Origin: Hysterium pulicare CBS 123377
Taxonomy: Eukaryota; Ascomycota; Dothideomycetes; Hysteriales; Hysteriaceae
Length of the DNA stretch: 64,000 nt
Direction: 5' to 3'
NCBI GenBank assembly: GCA_000467715.1
Contig: AJFK01000202.1
Span: forward strand, 1-64,000
Positions 1 through 11,615 of the stretch are shown in pieces. Positions within the stretch are counted from its first letter, which is position 1; every line of letters starts with the position of its first letter. Made by a program: the position numbers and the translations under genes. The notes below the pieces were generated by a model. That model made no database searches and was not told where the DNA came from. It was given only the letters and a program-made list of their open reading frames with translations.

Positions 1-3
1 ATC

Positions 4-60
4 TAAAAAGAGAGCATTGAAAAGAGAGCGTTGAAAAGAGAGCGTTGAAAAGAGAGCACT
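4..60. repeat. 14-bp tandem repeat at window edge
   Basis: Four imperfect head-to-tail copies of AAAAGAGAGCGTTG (the first with ATTG, the last running into ACTAG) open the window. The array may continue upstream of the window. It lies just beyond the 3' end of the polymerase gene. I see no function for it. Confidence 0.8.
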
Positions 61-167
61 AGTTTCTATATTGGAGGTTAACTGTATTGAGCCAATTGTT
101 TATCCAACTCTCCAACCCCATCCAGAAGATCATCAATTTCGATCAAAGTCCCTCTGTATACAATCCT

Positions 168-2449
168 CTACCCAGTACACCTCTCGTCCGGCGGCACATA
201 CTCTAAACCCAACCCCTCAAAAACCTTCCTCTCCGCTTCCTCCGCCGTCCCATTCACTCCATTTGGCCCCTCAATCTCAACGACTTGTCCAGTGCCTCGA
301 TCCCTAATCCCACTGCTATCAAACTTCCATCCCCGTTCATACTTCGCATATCTCCTCAAATCTCGTTGGAAGGTGGTGCCACCACTCCACCCCATGACTG
401 CACAACCGACTGTTCGCCATGGACTTACAATGATATCGACTCGACGGTGTATGTTGGGATTCTTGGCTTTGGGATTTGAAGCGAGGTCTGCATCGCGGGT
501 AGGCCAGTTAGGATCTTGCCAGACAACGAGAGCTTTATCTAGAGTATCGAAGCCGTGGCCTGCAGCACCTGCGGTCCGGAAGGGGAGAGTAGCTTGTCCC
601 CTATGTGTACTATTTAACGATAATAAGAGCGTGTGTGTTATCCATCCTTCTGCTTCCAGACTAACGACTATATCTGTGACAAGGTTTGCGGTTTGATTGA
701 AATCAGGATGCGAGACGATCATGTCGACGTCACCGGAGTCGTCTTTACCCCTTCTGTAGCCGCCAACGATGGTGAGAGATATTCTGTCATTCCGAACGCG
801 AATGGCATGTTGACGAACGATGGAAGCGATGGACTCGACTTCCGGGCGTGGAATTGGGTCGAGAAACTCGTCATAGTATTTCACACCGATTTGTTGAACC
901 CGAGTCAGCATGTTCCATCCATACTCAACTACATCATCGAGGTCTTGCCAATGGTGCTTGAAATAGAAATCGCGGGCACCATTGTGTCCTACACCCCATA
1001 TGTCGTAGAAGAGACGTACGATCTTCAACTGCTCGTCACTTTCGGCGTCGTCGGCAGCTTTGATATGACCAGTGTTTTTAAATTCAACCCAGAGATTCGC
1101 GATCTTGACGTCGCAGCCGGGAAGGGCGAGAATTTCACGTGGGTGTGTGAGGTAATAGGGGTAAGCAGCAAGGGCAGCGATGCTGCAGGGATGTATTAGT
1201 ACGGGGAGAGTATTGGAGGAGAACGGGAGGGCTTCGCGAACCTAGTTGAGTAAGCACGGTTACCGATCTCATCACCAGTAAGGACACGAGCTTTTCTAAT
1301 CTTCTTAAGTTCATCGATGAAGGGGTCATTGGGAGAATTAGGCGGTGTGCGGCGTTGGCATGCGAATTTAACGCCCCGTTTAACCCATTCTGGTGGCACG
1401 GGGACGTCACTGTCTTCGCCTTCGTATTCGCTCGTTGTTTGTTGGAGCAGGTGTTGTATTTGAGAACCTTTATGGTGCACAAAAGTCCTATCTTCAAAGC
1501 GACGGGAACCGTAACCAGTTGATTCCTTGTGGCGAGAACCAGTTGCCTTTGCACGTGCTCCAGCGGCATCGGCTTTTGCTCTTTCCAAAATTTCATGGTT
1601 TGTCGAAGGTGGCGCAGCTATAGTTATTCGTGATGCGGGAATCATCTTGGGTACTGATAGCGAATTGAACGATGATTGTGTGGGAGCAAAAGGAGCTGTA
1701 GGTCTTTTTAACACATTGCCATGATAGACCAAGTAATCTCCCAATGGCAGAAGTTGACCGGCAGTCATTGAGTCCTGAAGCCAATCAAGTTTTATGACCC
1801 AAACAACATCTTGTCCTTCGTCATCCTCGAAAAGAGGAGGGGAAGGAGACACGTGGTTTTTGGGATCTGCAGCTATTGTTGGCGAGCGAGCCCCCTTTCT
1901 GGCAGCTTTGAGGATAGAAACAGATTCGTCTTCCGTCTCTCCCTCAGTTGTGGATTCATCGTTGCGTGGTATGGATGGGTGCTTGTTCGACCCGGACTTG
2001 ACTTGGACACGCCTCCTTTTAGCAGGACGTTCTTCCGTTTCACCGTCGGTCGTAGAATCATCATCGTGAATCACAATTGGATATGAAAGTAGTGAAGGCG
2101 TTGCGCCAACACTCTTCTTGTGCCGAAGAGGTTGGACTCCTTGGTTTGATTTCGATAATTCTTCCGGTCGAACAATTTCTTCCGTTTCGAATCGCCGTCT
2201 TCGAAGCTCGAATTCTGCTCTGCGTTTCGTACCAACCTTACCAATGAAAATGTTCGCCTGAGATGCATCCGCAGATATTGAAGCACCTTGCTTACGCAAA
2301 GTCTCCTCGACGTTATGCACCTCGTCCTCTTTGAAATGAGCGGAAAGAACAAATATCTTAGGCAGATTGCTGAGTTTTAGAGTTGAAGAAGCTTGCTCTG
2401 GAGGAGGTGAGCTTCCTGCTAGAGTTTGCGACGAAGGTAACTCGTCCAT
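168..2449 (-). CDS. pol4: DNA polymerase family X (Pol4 / polymerase lambda type)
   Basis: This is a gap-filling repair polymerase of the lambda/mu/Pol4 group, expected to act in the nucleus in non-homologous end joining and base excision repair. There are two exons, 2449-1242 and 1182-168, joined by a 59-bp intron (1183-1241). The joined reading, 740 residues, restores the family string AYSTSIAALAAYPYY. In order it has an N-terminal BRCT domain (about residues 25-240, ending with the VWVIKLDWLQDS helix) and a Ser/Arg-rich linker. Then comes the 8-kDa/helix-hairpin-helix region with LTGDEIGNRAYST, followed by the palm. The palm shows GGYRRGK, DVDMIV (two catalytic Asp) and RRVDIIVSP (third Asp), and a GWSGG thumb motif follows. 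The start chosen is the first ATG. The frame is open further upstream but without an ATG. The 3' end is complete. Confidence 0.93.
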
Positions 2450-3636
2450 GATTAAAACGTTACTCAAATAAGATGAATAGTTGGTGGTTTTGGACGAAGC
2501 AAGGGAGGAGCTAGGGAGTACCAATAAACCGACACTTTAATTTTCCAATGCGATATATCCAATACCGAAATTGATGAAGGCGCATTTTTAGGGAAAGAGT
2601 GATTACAAAAGAAAAGCGAAACCAAAACCAGTAGATGAAAGTTTGATGAGGGAAAAGTCACCCAGATAGTGATGCAGTAAAGACCTCGGACGTCTCGAAG
2701 ACGTCTGAAAGCGATATGACGTCGGCGAGATCTCGGGAGCTAGCCTTCTCTTATCCTAGTTTGTTTGGCATGTTTAACTACGGCATTCACAGCTTCAGTT
2801 TAACCCTTCACCAATCTTCGCCCCAACTATCAGAACCCTAATACTCTCACAGTGACTCTCATTCTGTGACAGCTGATGTGGACAGATAATGTCCTGCTGG
2901 CACCCCACAAAAGATATGCTGACGGAGTCATGGGACCCCCGCATGGCAGAGATGTTCTACCCTTTACGGCCAGAGGTACGCATCGTGAGGATTTATCACT
3001 TGTGCAAGTGTCTTTTCCCCATCATTTTTATGTAATGCATTGAAAATGGCTGAGACCTGAATGAATCTGGACGACAGTATGTTCTGGCTGTCCTCCCTTG
3101 CTTGGCTCACGCTTTCCCAACCACCATCTCCACGCGTTCATACGCGAAAAGCCCTGCATATTGCGGCCAGAATCTTGAAAATGAGGGCAGGAACTTGAAG
3201 CACTTCAAATTCCTCTCTTTGCATGCTGTTTTGTATCCACCAAAGGGCCGAAAAGCGGGAGGGTAGACCTCGTGCGGAGTGGGATTTGTCTCTCCTTACT
3301 GTCGATCCCTTATGCTTCTCTTCCATTTATGGAAACATTGAAGGGATGAGTGGTGGACTTATGCAGTATAAGATGAAAGGTGTCTTCGAGGCTTCACCGC
3401 AGCTGGGCCACTCCTTTCCACTGACTGTCAGTCCCCCAGAGGACTTGACATTGCTTTCCTTCATCTCATCCGTCGGTCCCTATGATTTTCCACTTGTTAA
3501 AAAAAATCCTTCGCTCTACTAGGAATCTTACCAAGAGTATCAAGCCCAGTTACTCTCGTCCCCCTCCTCCTCAGTTCGAACTGACAACTTTGGAAATCAC
3601 TGTCCTACAGACTACTTCTAACTGCGTCTGTTGACG
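2450..3636. other. Divergent intergenic region
   Basis: About 1.2 kb separates the divergently transcribed polymerase and secreted-protein genes, so it should hold both promoters. A CT-rich stretch precedes the secreted-protein start (about 3540-3630). Short open frames here have no recognisable content. Confidence 0.6.
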
Positions 3637-4187
3637 ATGCGTTACTTTACTACTGCAACCGTAATTCTTTCGGTGGTGCCGCTTTTAGTCGGAGTTTCAG
3701 CAGTCCCAATCACTCCCGCTGCACCAGATGCACAACACTTGGCTGAACAAATGAGAGCCGAAGGCGCGTCCGAGGTAAGAAAGCATTTCTTTATCATTCT
3801 TCATCTCTCCTGAGACCCTGATCATGTCATTTCGTTCATACTAACATTCCCTAGCAAGACATAGCCACTCGTCTATCCTCCCTTGATGGCGAACTTTCTG
3901 CATCTTCCTTGGGCGTAAAGCTTCACTCCTTCTTTGCCGCGCCATTTCATTCCGAAGGCAAGCGGGACACCTCAGGCGACATTTCTCCTAGCTCTCTCGA
4001 AGCCCCGGAAATGCTTCCGCGTGTTGCAGCCCCAAAATCTCTTACTGATCAGATTACTGCGACGATTCATACTGTTTTGAACGGAGACTATGAGGCACGG
4101 GACTTTGCTTACGAAGGAAAGGAGGCCGAGCTGCGGAGGCCTCAGGGAATGAGGCATTGGGATCAGTTGGGCTACACTTGGGTTTGA
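3637..4187 (+). CDS. Small secreted protein, cysteine-free
   Basis: I do not recognise a family. There are two exons, 3637-3774 and 3855-4187, around an 80-bp intron (3775-3854, GTAAGA...CTAG). They give 156 residues. The first ~20 residues form a clear secretion signal: a hydrophobic core TVILSVVPLLVGVSA followed by a Pro-rich start of the mature protein. There is no transmembrane segment after it and no cysteine, so it is not a disulfide-type effector. A dibasic Lys-Arg pair lies at about residues 82-83, a possible Kex2 site splitting the mature protein in two. The first ATG in frame was chosen. The gene converges on atg3, whose stop is 303 bp away. A secreted or cell-wall-facing role is inferred only from the signal peptide. 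Confidence 0.7.
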
Positions 4188-4489
4188 TCGTGTCGCGAAT
4201 GGTTTCCCTTAGTGCTATTTGTCCTCTCAAGTAATGGCGGGATGGGTACCTTGATCACCTCCTGATGGAACAAAATATAGTCAAGTGTTTGCTATGTTGG
4301 GCGTGGGTCAATTCAAAACGCCGCACCAAATCCTGCTATAAACGCCCGCTTCCTGACCTGTTTACTAATATGACATGGACGCCTCATCATACCCCAAAAA
4401 GGACAACCATGTAATCTCCCAAAACAGCAATAATAATAGTCATCTACTCATGACAGCTGGCGTCTCCGACTCAATGTAACCCTAGAAGT

Positions 4490-5670
4490 CTAAACGCCCA
4501 TCGTGAAATCATGTTCTATACCTGGAGTAACACTTTACAAAGTCCATATTAGTTTTGCTTAGAATGGAAGGGAAGCTTGCTTACCTCGCCATGAACTTCA
4601 AGAAGACGACTAGATACTGGTCGACTCTAATCGCAACCTCGTCCTCTTCAGGGCCACCTTCTAACACTTCCCACTCCTCTGCGACTTTGTCCTTACCCCC
4701 CTCTTCACCATCTTTAGACTTTGCGTGTTCCGTCAATTTCAACAGTTTGGTGTCGTCGACCAGACCCTCCATGCCACTGTCAACCTTGCCTACATCATGA
4801 CCGGCCTTCAATTTAGCAAGACGAAGCTTGAGAGCGGCATCGGCGCGGTCTAGCAGCACCTTCATGACAGAAGCGTGCTTGCATGGATGCACGGAAGCTG
4901 TCTTGATGGAGTGCTCGAAGAAAGGGAAATCTTCGATTGTAACGGTCTTGTCTTTGTAGTCGCCGACGATATCTTCCATCATCTGCTGGGGCTTTAGAGG
5001 TTCCGATGATGAGCCATAGCCGGATAGATAGAGGCGAGGGGTGCGGTAATGCGCAGAGTAGGTTATGTAGAGGGTATATGTACGGGTTGGTCTGATGATC
5101 TGGTCAGTGACTTGGCCGTATCGAAGAGGGACAGAAAGTAACGTACGCTGATGTATCAGCGCCGGCTTGTGGTTCTCGAATGATAGCTTCCTCATCATCC
5201 TCTTCATCTTCCATGTCAGGAATCTCCTCTTCCTCCTCGGCAGCGCCTAGGTTGCCGCTCTCATCTACTGTTCGAACATCTCGTACTTTAGCTTCCTGGC
5301 TAGCTGCCATACCGCCTGTTCTGAGCCAGCCGTCATCATCGGCTTCGCCCTCGCCAGCAGCAAAACCATCCCGGACAAGAGTTTCATCTTGCCCCGCATC
5401 TCCAGCAAAGTTATCGTCGAGGCGTCGGTGACATGGTACGCCTCGTGTTACTAAGAACTGTTTTCCTTCCGGGAGATACGGTACTCGCTTTGAGGGAGAA
5501 GAGGCGTCAGCCCACTGCCAGGAAGGAAACTTGAATACCAGAAAGTCACCGGCGAGGACGAACTCCTCGGGAGTTATCTGCCCAGTCTGGCGAAATGTTG
5601 AAGTATGCGATATCTGGGCAGTGCGCTCGCGGAAGGTATCTATGTAAGATCGAACGAAGTTGTAGGCCAT
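4490..5670 (-). CDS. atg3: Autophagy E2-like enzyme Atg3
   Basis: Atg3 transfers Atg8 to phosphatidylethanolamine during autophagosome formation in the cytosol. There are three exons: 5670-5147, 5091-4585 and 4532-4490. The introns are 55 bp (5092-5146) and 52 bp (4533-4584). The product has 357 residues, a normal length. The N-terminal region holds [11 protein letters not shown] and [11 protein letters not shown], followed by the acidic flexible loop. After the first intron comes [20 protein letters not shown]. The catalytic [10 protein letters not shown] motif has its active-site Cys at about residue 245. The last exon supplies the conserved tail [14 protein letters not shown], which confirms the second intron. 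The start is the first ATG of [15 protein letters not shown]. It is divergent from the oxygenase gene, with 274 bp between starts. Confidence 0.97.
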
Positions 5671-5944
5671 GGTAGTGGTTTCGCGATAGGGGTTGGCGGT
5701 ATCTTGTAGATGTTGTCGTGGTGTTGGCTTCAAAGCTGCCTTGTCAGTGTCACTTGGAGAGCTGCCTCCAAATTGGCCCGAATTTCTCCCGGGGCGGTGA
5801 ATCTGACGTTGGGATCATCTGCGGGCAACGGCGCACGCGCATCTGCTGCAGGAACTCTCTCTTTTCTTCACCATGTCTTGGAATGACCGTGTATCTTGGT
5901 AAGGCTCAATAGATTAAAGGTCATCTACCCCACGCTATTCACCG
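5671..5944. promoter_or_regulatory. Bidirectional promoter region, atg3 / 2OG oxygenase
   Basis: Only 274 bp separates the two divergent start codons, so both promoters and leaders must fit or overlap here. I see no clear TATA box. This is inferred from spacing alone. Confidence 0.5.
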
Positions 5945-7222
5945 ATGCCCTCAATGATGCATCAGGAGTCAGCCGCTTCTCCTTCCTTACCTATTCTCGA
6001 CTTGTCCTACGCAAACGATCCCTCGAAGCGCGCTTTATTGCTTGAACAACTCCATGACGCCCTCTTCAATGTGGGCTTTCTCTATGTCAAGAATCATGGA
6101 GTTGCGCAAAAGACAATCTCGGACTTGGTCTCCATGCTGCCAGCGCTGTTCGACCAGCCAAACGACGTAAAAGCGAAGCTGTCGAAGTTGAACTCGCCAC
6201 ATTTTCTAGGCTACAGCGGATACGCTGAAGAAACCACCCTTGGTGAGAAGGATCTGCGTGAACAATTCGATCTGGCGACAGAGCTCCCTGTCATACTCCT
6301 AGCCAGCCCATCCAACGGCTGCGACATCACGAACTCTGAAAGAGATATGACTAAACCCTATTGGAGACTTCGTGGTCCCAATCAGTGGCCCCCGGAAGAC
6401 GTTGTACCAGGCTTTCAAACAGCATTCACAAAGTCAGCACTAGATGTTCGCCAATATTGCACGGTGACTGATGCCCGAAAGATATCATGATGAAGTACAG
6501 GCGCTCTCCTACCGCTTCGTGCATCTCGTTGAAGAAGCCTTCGGCATCGCAACAGGGACGTTTGATGCATTCTTTCTTCCACGGCACTGCGTCTCAAGTA
6601 GTACACAACGCGGATATATCCCGCCGCAACACCGCATAAAGCTTGTCAAGTATCCCCCGAGTCCTAACGGTAACCGTGGGCAAGGTGTAGGTGCTCATAA
6701 AGACTCAAGTGGCTGGCTTACGTTCCTCTATCAGGTCGGCCAAGAAGAAGGGTTGGAGGTACTGAGCCCTGAAGGAGACTGGATCGCAGCACCCCCACTT
6801 GAGGGGACCTTTGTGGTAAACTTCGGGAATGCATTTGAGGCGGCTACGGAAGGTGCTGTGAAAGCAACCATCCATCGGGTGAAAGTTCGTTCCCATTGGA
6901 GTCGAGCATATCCCAAATGGTGACTAACCTGTTCAATTGCCAGGCACCCCTCTCGACTTCCAACCCAAGATATTCTATTCCATTCTTTCAAGGTCTTCCA
7001 CTGGACCTCACTGTGTCAGAAATCCAGTCTTACATCCCAGATTCTGTTCGAAAGCTTCGTCATAAATCTGAAAACCTAGGCAACGAAAGCACTGTCTCTT
7101 GCTTTCTGGACCCTCGGTGGGACAGCCTCGGAGAGTCCCAACTACGAAAGTGGATCAGGAGCCACGAAGACGTGGCTAGGAAATGGTACGGCGATACTTT
7201 GGTGAAATTTTATCTCGATTAG
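5945..7222 (+). CDS. 2-oxoglutarate/Fe(II)-dependent dioxygenase (isopenicillin N synthase-like)
   Basis: This is a soluble non-haem iron oxygenase of the isopenicillin N synthase-like superfamily. Its substrate cannot be told from sequence. There are three exons: 5945-6432, 6482-6884 and 6944-7222. The introns are 49 and 59 bp, and the product has 389 residues. The N-terminal DIOX_N part contains GFLYVKNHGV and an FLGYSGYAEE turn. The catalytic core has the iron ligands His and Asp in GAHKDSSGWLTFL, the third His in ATIHRV, and the 2-oxoglutarate anchor RYSIPFF (Arg-x-Ser). The second donor could be four codons' worth of bases ambiguous (GTGAAA versus GTTCGT). I chose the site at 6885 because it keeps the HRV motif. 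The metal and cosubstrate residues are all present, so it should be active. Confidence 0.93.
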
Positions 7223-8488
7223 CGATCTACAATGGGTGAGGACTACTCGCAGCAAGTCGATCTCGAACATGTACCTGGTCTCTCCGTCAGCTCTATCTGT
7301 TCGACAACTCTTTGGCCGGTTATCAAGCCAAATCGCTGTGTTTTGACTCGACGTATTCCAGGCGTTACGGTATATTCTGCACTTATCCGTTAGGCATCCT
7401 GCCTTCGAAAATCAGAGCTGAAAATTGAAGTTGCACATCCCCAGCTTTGCTGAGAGGTGGGTACAGCAGACGGATGCATTCTCTCGAGGCTTGCTGCGTG
7501 CATTGAACCTTGTCCCACGTGACCTGTCATATCCGGCTTGCTCGAACCTAATCAATGACACCAATCCATTGAAAGGCCGTGATCATGTCTCGGCTTGGTC
7601 CTGAAGAACACAAAGGGAAGGTTACTTCTCCAGGTTTATTTCTCCGCCACGCTAAAAAGTCCATTACAGATGAACAGTATGTAGCAGTGCTTTGAATATT
7701 TAGAGATAACTACAGGCAGGCTTTTACCGCTTTTTCTTTGATTGAAATTGCTTGTAATTGCAAAACTGCAAAGGTGGATATGAAAAAGGTATATTTAGCT
7801 CTGTGGGGGCCCACTGAAACCTGATTGTAAGGTATGGTTGATGGCGGATTTTACTACAGGTGAAGCTGACGTTCCATCCAGATAATAGGGAATGGCCCGA
7901 GTTTGGAGATGTCGTTTAAGGTCCTACAAACATTCGACCTGCAGTACACAATCCAATCGGAAGGCTTCCAAGAATACCACGAACGTCGATCACAGGACAG
8001 CGATTATCTCCGAAGGATTTCTGTAAGGCTGATAAGCGCGATTTCAAGGAACCTCCGCATATTACTGATCTTGCGTCAGATTAGGGCTGCGTTTCGTTGA
8101 ATGAAGTATCATTTTCGTCTTCAAAAGGCAAAATGAGGATGCACAGCAGCCGACGCGGAGTCTGCATTGCCCAGTTAATATTTAGGTGAGGTTACATGCC
8201 ATCACCTTGGGAAGGGAACCCTCCGGTCCGGTACATTGTACTCCCACACAAAATCAACAAAGGAAGTTCCAGATATGATGGCTCACTGGCTCAGTGAGAG
8301 ATGCATTGAATGCAGCGTTCATGATCCTCAGCTACTACGTATAAATATAGAAGTTTCGTTTCCACTCAGACGAGTCCATCTCCCAATTTCATCATTCCAC
8401 GCACCTGAACACCCTGCAATCTTTGCTCAGTTCGGATTAAACTCCTCATCATCGTTTTCCTCAAAAGGGGGTACTTACCATCAGCCCC
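7223..8488. other. Intergenic region, no clear gene
   Basis: I see no convincing coding sequence in this 1.3-kb stretch. A TATA-like TATAAATATAG near 8340 followed by a CT-rich leader leads into the tentative small gene at 8489. Confidence 0.5.
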
Positions 8489-8784
8489 ATGACCCGTCCA
8501 GGCGCCACTTCACCTCCAGCTCAGAGCCGAGGCCAAAACACGCAAAGCACTACGAATGGTACTTCTGGCCAGGTACGAAATGATATACACTTACAACAAA
8601 CCCTGCTAAGAGTGGCCCTGTTCAATAGCGTCAGACTGCCCAGGGTAATGAGCAGAAGAACACTGGTTGTGTCGGATCAACCTCCGTAAACGGGGCTCAT
8701 ACCAACGGCGGGAACTACTCAATGGGACGCTGGCTTGGAGAAGGACCTACGGAGGAGCCTTATCATGGTGCTGGACGTCCATGA
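8489..8784 (+). CDS. Tentative small spliced gene (77 residues)
   Basis: This is a prediction from gene-like signals, without homology. Exon 1 (8489-8572) ends at a CAG|GTACG donor. A 62-bp intron (8573-8634) contains a TGCTAAG branch-site-like sequence and ends in GTCAG. Exon 2 (8635-8784) continues in phase to a stop. The product is hydrophilic and rich in Gly, Asn, Gln, Ser and Thr, with a Pro-rich N-terminus, no signal peptide and one cysteine. It ends in a more ordered segment, MGRWLGEGPTEEPYHGAG. A TATA-like box (about 8340) and a pyrimidine-rich leader lie upstream at sensible spacing. It could also be a chance reading. Confidence 0.4.
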
Positions 8785-9196
8785 GACTGCAGAACGTACT
8801 TACTGAGGTATACAAGGTGGCAATTAAAGAAGTCATTATGGTCATGACATGAAATTTGCATTTCCATTTATCAGTCCTTGCAACATATGGTTTTGCCCGA
8901 CGAGGACTGCCTATCATTTGTGGCAAGTGCCTATAATTGTCTTCATGGTTATCAAGAACCCGAGACCATCGATGTCCCAGTCCCAGGCGCGGAAGCCGGT
9001 AGCCCAAACTGGCCTTGGCAAGCCCGTAAGCAAATGTTTCGCCTGCCATTGTGTGACAATGCGACGATGCTCTCGGGGACAAAAGAAGCTTTAAGATAGT
9101 TTTATGCAACCCGGGAAAGAACCATGTTCGTCCGATCCTGAAGGTTTTGAAGTTTGAATCTGGAAATCTGTAGCAGCAGAGCACGTGCACTGGAGA

Positions 9197-9246
9197 TAGC
9201 CCTGCCTTAAGCCCGACGGGAGGTAGCTCTGCCTTAAGCCCGACGT
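9197..9246. repeat. Short direct duplication
   Basis: The string CCTTAAGCCCGACG occurs twice within 50 bp, each preceded by a related TAGC(C/T)CTG or TAGCTCTG. This gives two ~26-bp imperfect tandem copies about 200 bp upstream of the oxidoreductase start. Confidence 0.7.
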
Positions 9247-9421
9247 ATGCCATCATACATTTCTTTACTTTTACGCTTTCCGGGCTGGTTTCCTCCTTTT
9301 ACCCACAGAAACTCCGTATAGCGAGCACTATTAAAGATGGTATTTCAAGCTCGCCATTTGGCCGCGAACATCTCAATCCCACTCACATACATTTCATCAC
9401 AAAACACCCTTTCCTTTCACC

Positions 9422-10664
9422 ATGACCAACCAAGCAGCTTGGATTTCTGAGGCTAAAGCCCATCCATTCAAAATTGATGCTGCACCGGAGGCCAAAGCTG
9501 GACCGGGAGAAGTCGTCATAAAGAACGCTACCGTGGCGATAAATCCAGTAGATTGTTAGTTGCCATGAAATTTCTCGATTTGCGCATACTGATTAAGGGC
9601 AGGGAAAATCCAATTGTATGGTGGGCTTTCTTTGGCAGCGCCAGCCACGATTATGATTCTAATATATCTCAGGCATGATTCTCCAGAAGTATCCCAACAT
9701 TCTTGGTACCGATGTAGCCGGCGAGGTTGTTGAGGTTGGCGAGGGAGTCACGAATGTTAAGAAAGGCGAGCGAGTTATTAGGTGAGTTCATCTTTGAGCT
9801 TCCATACCTTCAGAAGGATGGCATCTAACGGTGAACTCTTACAGTCACTGTATCTCATTGATAACAGGAGAACCGAAGCATGCTGCCTTTCAATTATACA
9901 CTGTTACCAGCGCCATTACAGTGGCTCCAATTCCTGATTCTCTGTCTTATGAGCAAGCTGTCGTTCTTCCTCTCGGCATCTCTACGGCCTCCACCTTACT
10001 TTTCAAGAACTACCTTGGCCTCCCGTACCCAAGCATGTCTCCCAAGCCGACTGGAAAGACTATCCTGATCTACGGCGGTTCATCGTCGATGGGCTCCTGC
10101 GCTATACAATTAGCTGTAGCTGCGGGCGCTACCGTTGTTACAACTGCGTCGAGTCACAATATTCAATACGTGAAGTCCCTCGGAGCAAAACACGCATTTG
10201 ATTATAAGTCTAGCAGTGTTGTAGACGATATTGTTTCGATCGTTGAAGACACCGGTTTCTATGGCGTTGCAGATTGCATTGGTACTGTCGACTCTGCGGA
10301 GACGTGGGGCAAGATCTTTGCGAAGCTGAAGTTGCCTGGAGGTGGCAGGTATTCGTCTGTGACGCCAGATGCTCCAGGAATCCCCAAAGGTGTGACAGGC
10401 GGATCAGGTAATTGTTCAAACTCCTCTAATCGGTCTGAAAGTATTCTGATTTGGGGACTAGTCATTGCTTTAACCGTCATTGCTGATGACAAGGATATTG
10501 GCGAAGCTGTTTGGCAGAAGTTCATACCTGAAGCTTTAGCTAACCGCCAATTCCAGGCCATGCCTGAACCTGTCGTTATTGCTGGGGGTCTTTCGAAAGT
10601 TCAAGAGGGAATTGACCAGTTAAAGAACGGTGTTTCGGCCAGCAAAATCGTCGTCAAGTTGTGA
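9422..10664 (+). CDS. Medium-chain NAD(P)H oxidoreductase (zinc-free, enoyl-reductase-like)
   Basis: This is a medium-chain dehydrogenase/reductase of the fungal group that includes ToxD-like and trans-acting enoyl reductases. It is expected to be cytosolic and its substrate is unknown. There are four exons: 9422-9554, 9603-9620, 9673-9781 and 9845-10664. The product has 359 residues. The N-terminal GroES-like fold has INPVDWKIQLYGMILQKYP, then LGTDVAGEVVEVGEGV. The Rossmann domain has YGGSSSMGSCAIQLAV and the A-T-T-ASSHN strand end. It lacks the structural-zinc cysteine cluster of true alcohol dehydrogenases. Exon 2 is only 18 nt but is required to complete the WKIQLYGM segment. All four joins keep phase. 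A catalytic role in secondary metabolism is possible, but no synthase is nearby. Confidence 0.9.
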
Positions 10665-11615
10665 AGATGAAAAGATGAGAAAAGGACCATCGTTAAAGTC
10701 GACGGAAATTTAGATAGAAAGCGTTTTAGTCCGGTCACACACCCTGCTTCCTACTGCAACTATGGTGCGATCGTTCAATACGTGAAACTGACCACTTTGG
10801 GACACTTTTGCAGTCATCCACCTGGCGCAGTTGGCCTACGTGCCCACAAGTTGGAGCTATGTGGCCGCTGCATGCAGTCCTCGATTTTCTCCATTGAAGA
10901 TATGCTCTTTCCCTTAACGATTCGAATTAAATTTGGAGCTAAATCCTTTGAGAAACCTATTAGAAATGACCGCACCAAAAAAATCCGACCGACGCGAGAC
11001 TCTGTCTCACATGCCCGGCACTATTGTATCTATAATGCTAGTACAACCTACGTACCATTTATCGCTTCGCTGACATGAAGATTCGGCCTCCCTCGCTGTA
11101 GCTGACTAAACACGCGGGATTCAAACATTCAAACACCGATCCGCCACTGATTCTTGGACTTTCAGCCGAAAACTTCAACAGACCAATGATATAATCCATC
11201 GCCTGAACTGGCGAACTCCGTCGTCTAGACTCTTAGGTTGGGGCGCCCCAGGTGCGCCACATATTTATATAAGCAGTGGTATGTCGTAATGCCGAGAGCC
11301 CGAGAGCGCGAAGGATGTAGATGTGCCAGGACGGTCACCATGGGAACTAATTAGTAGGTGCTATGGAGTTACTAATGCAACGGAGGCCAGTAAACGCCGA
11401 TGTGCTCGAGATTGAAGGGGCGTATCATCGGTTAGAGAGGCTGCCAGTCGTAATACTTGATCTTTGCGGATATCGAAGTATAAAGAGATGTGAAGGGCCG
11501 GGATGAAGGGAGCCATCAAGCACGAAACATCATTACAAGAAGAGTTCAATTTAAGTTATCAACATATCGACCGAGTATATCTACTAAAAGAAAAACGCAT
11601 ACGAAGGCTGTAGTC
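10665..11615. other. Intergenic region with TATA-like box
   Basis: No gene is seen. A TATA-like ATTTATATAAG lies at about 11263-11273, just after a GC-rich palindrome GGGGCGCCCC (about 11241). That is about 340 bp before the NmrA-like start and probably marks its promoter. Confidence 0.5.

Noticed and set aside
3223-3522. 99-codon plus-strand frame upstream of the secreted protein
   Set aside because: No domain and no exon signals. It lies in a promoter-like region.
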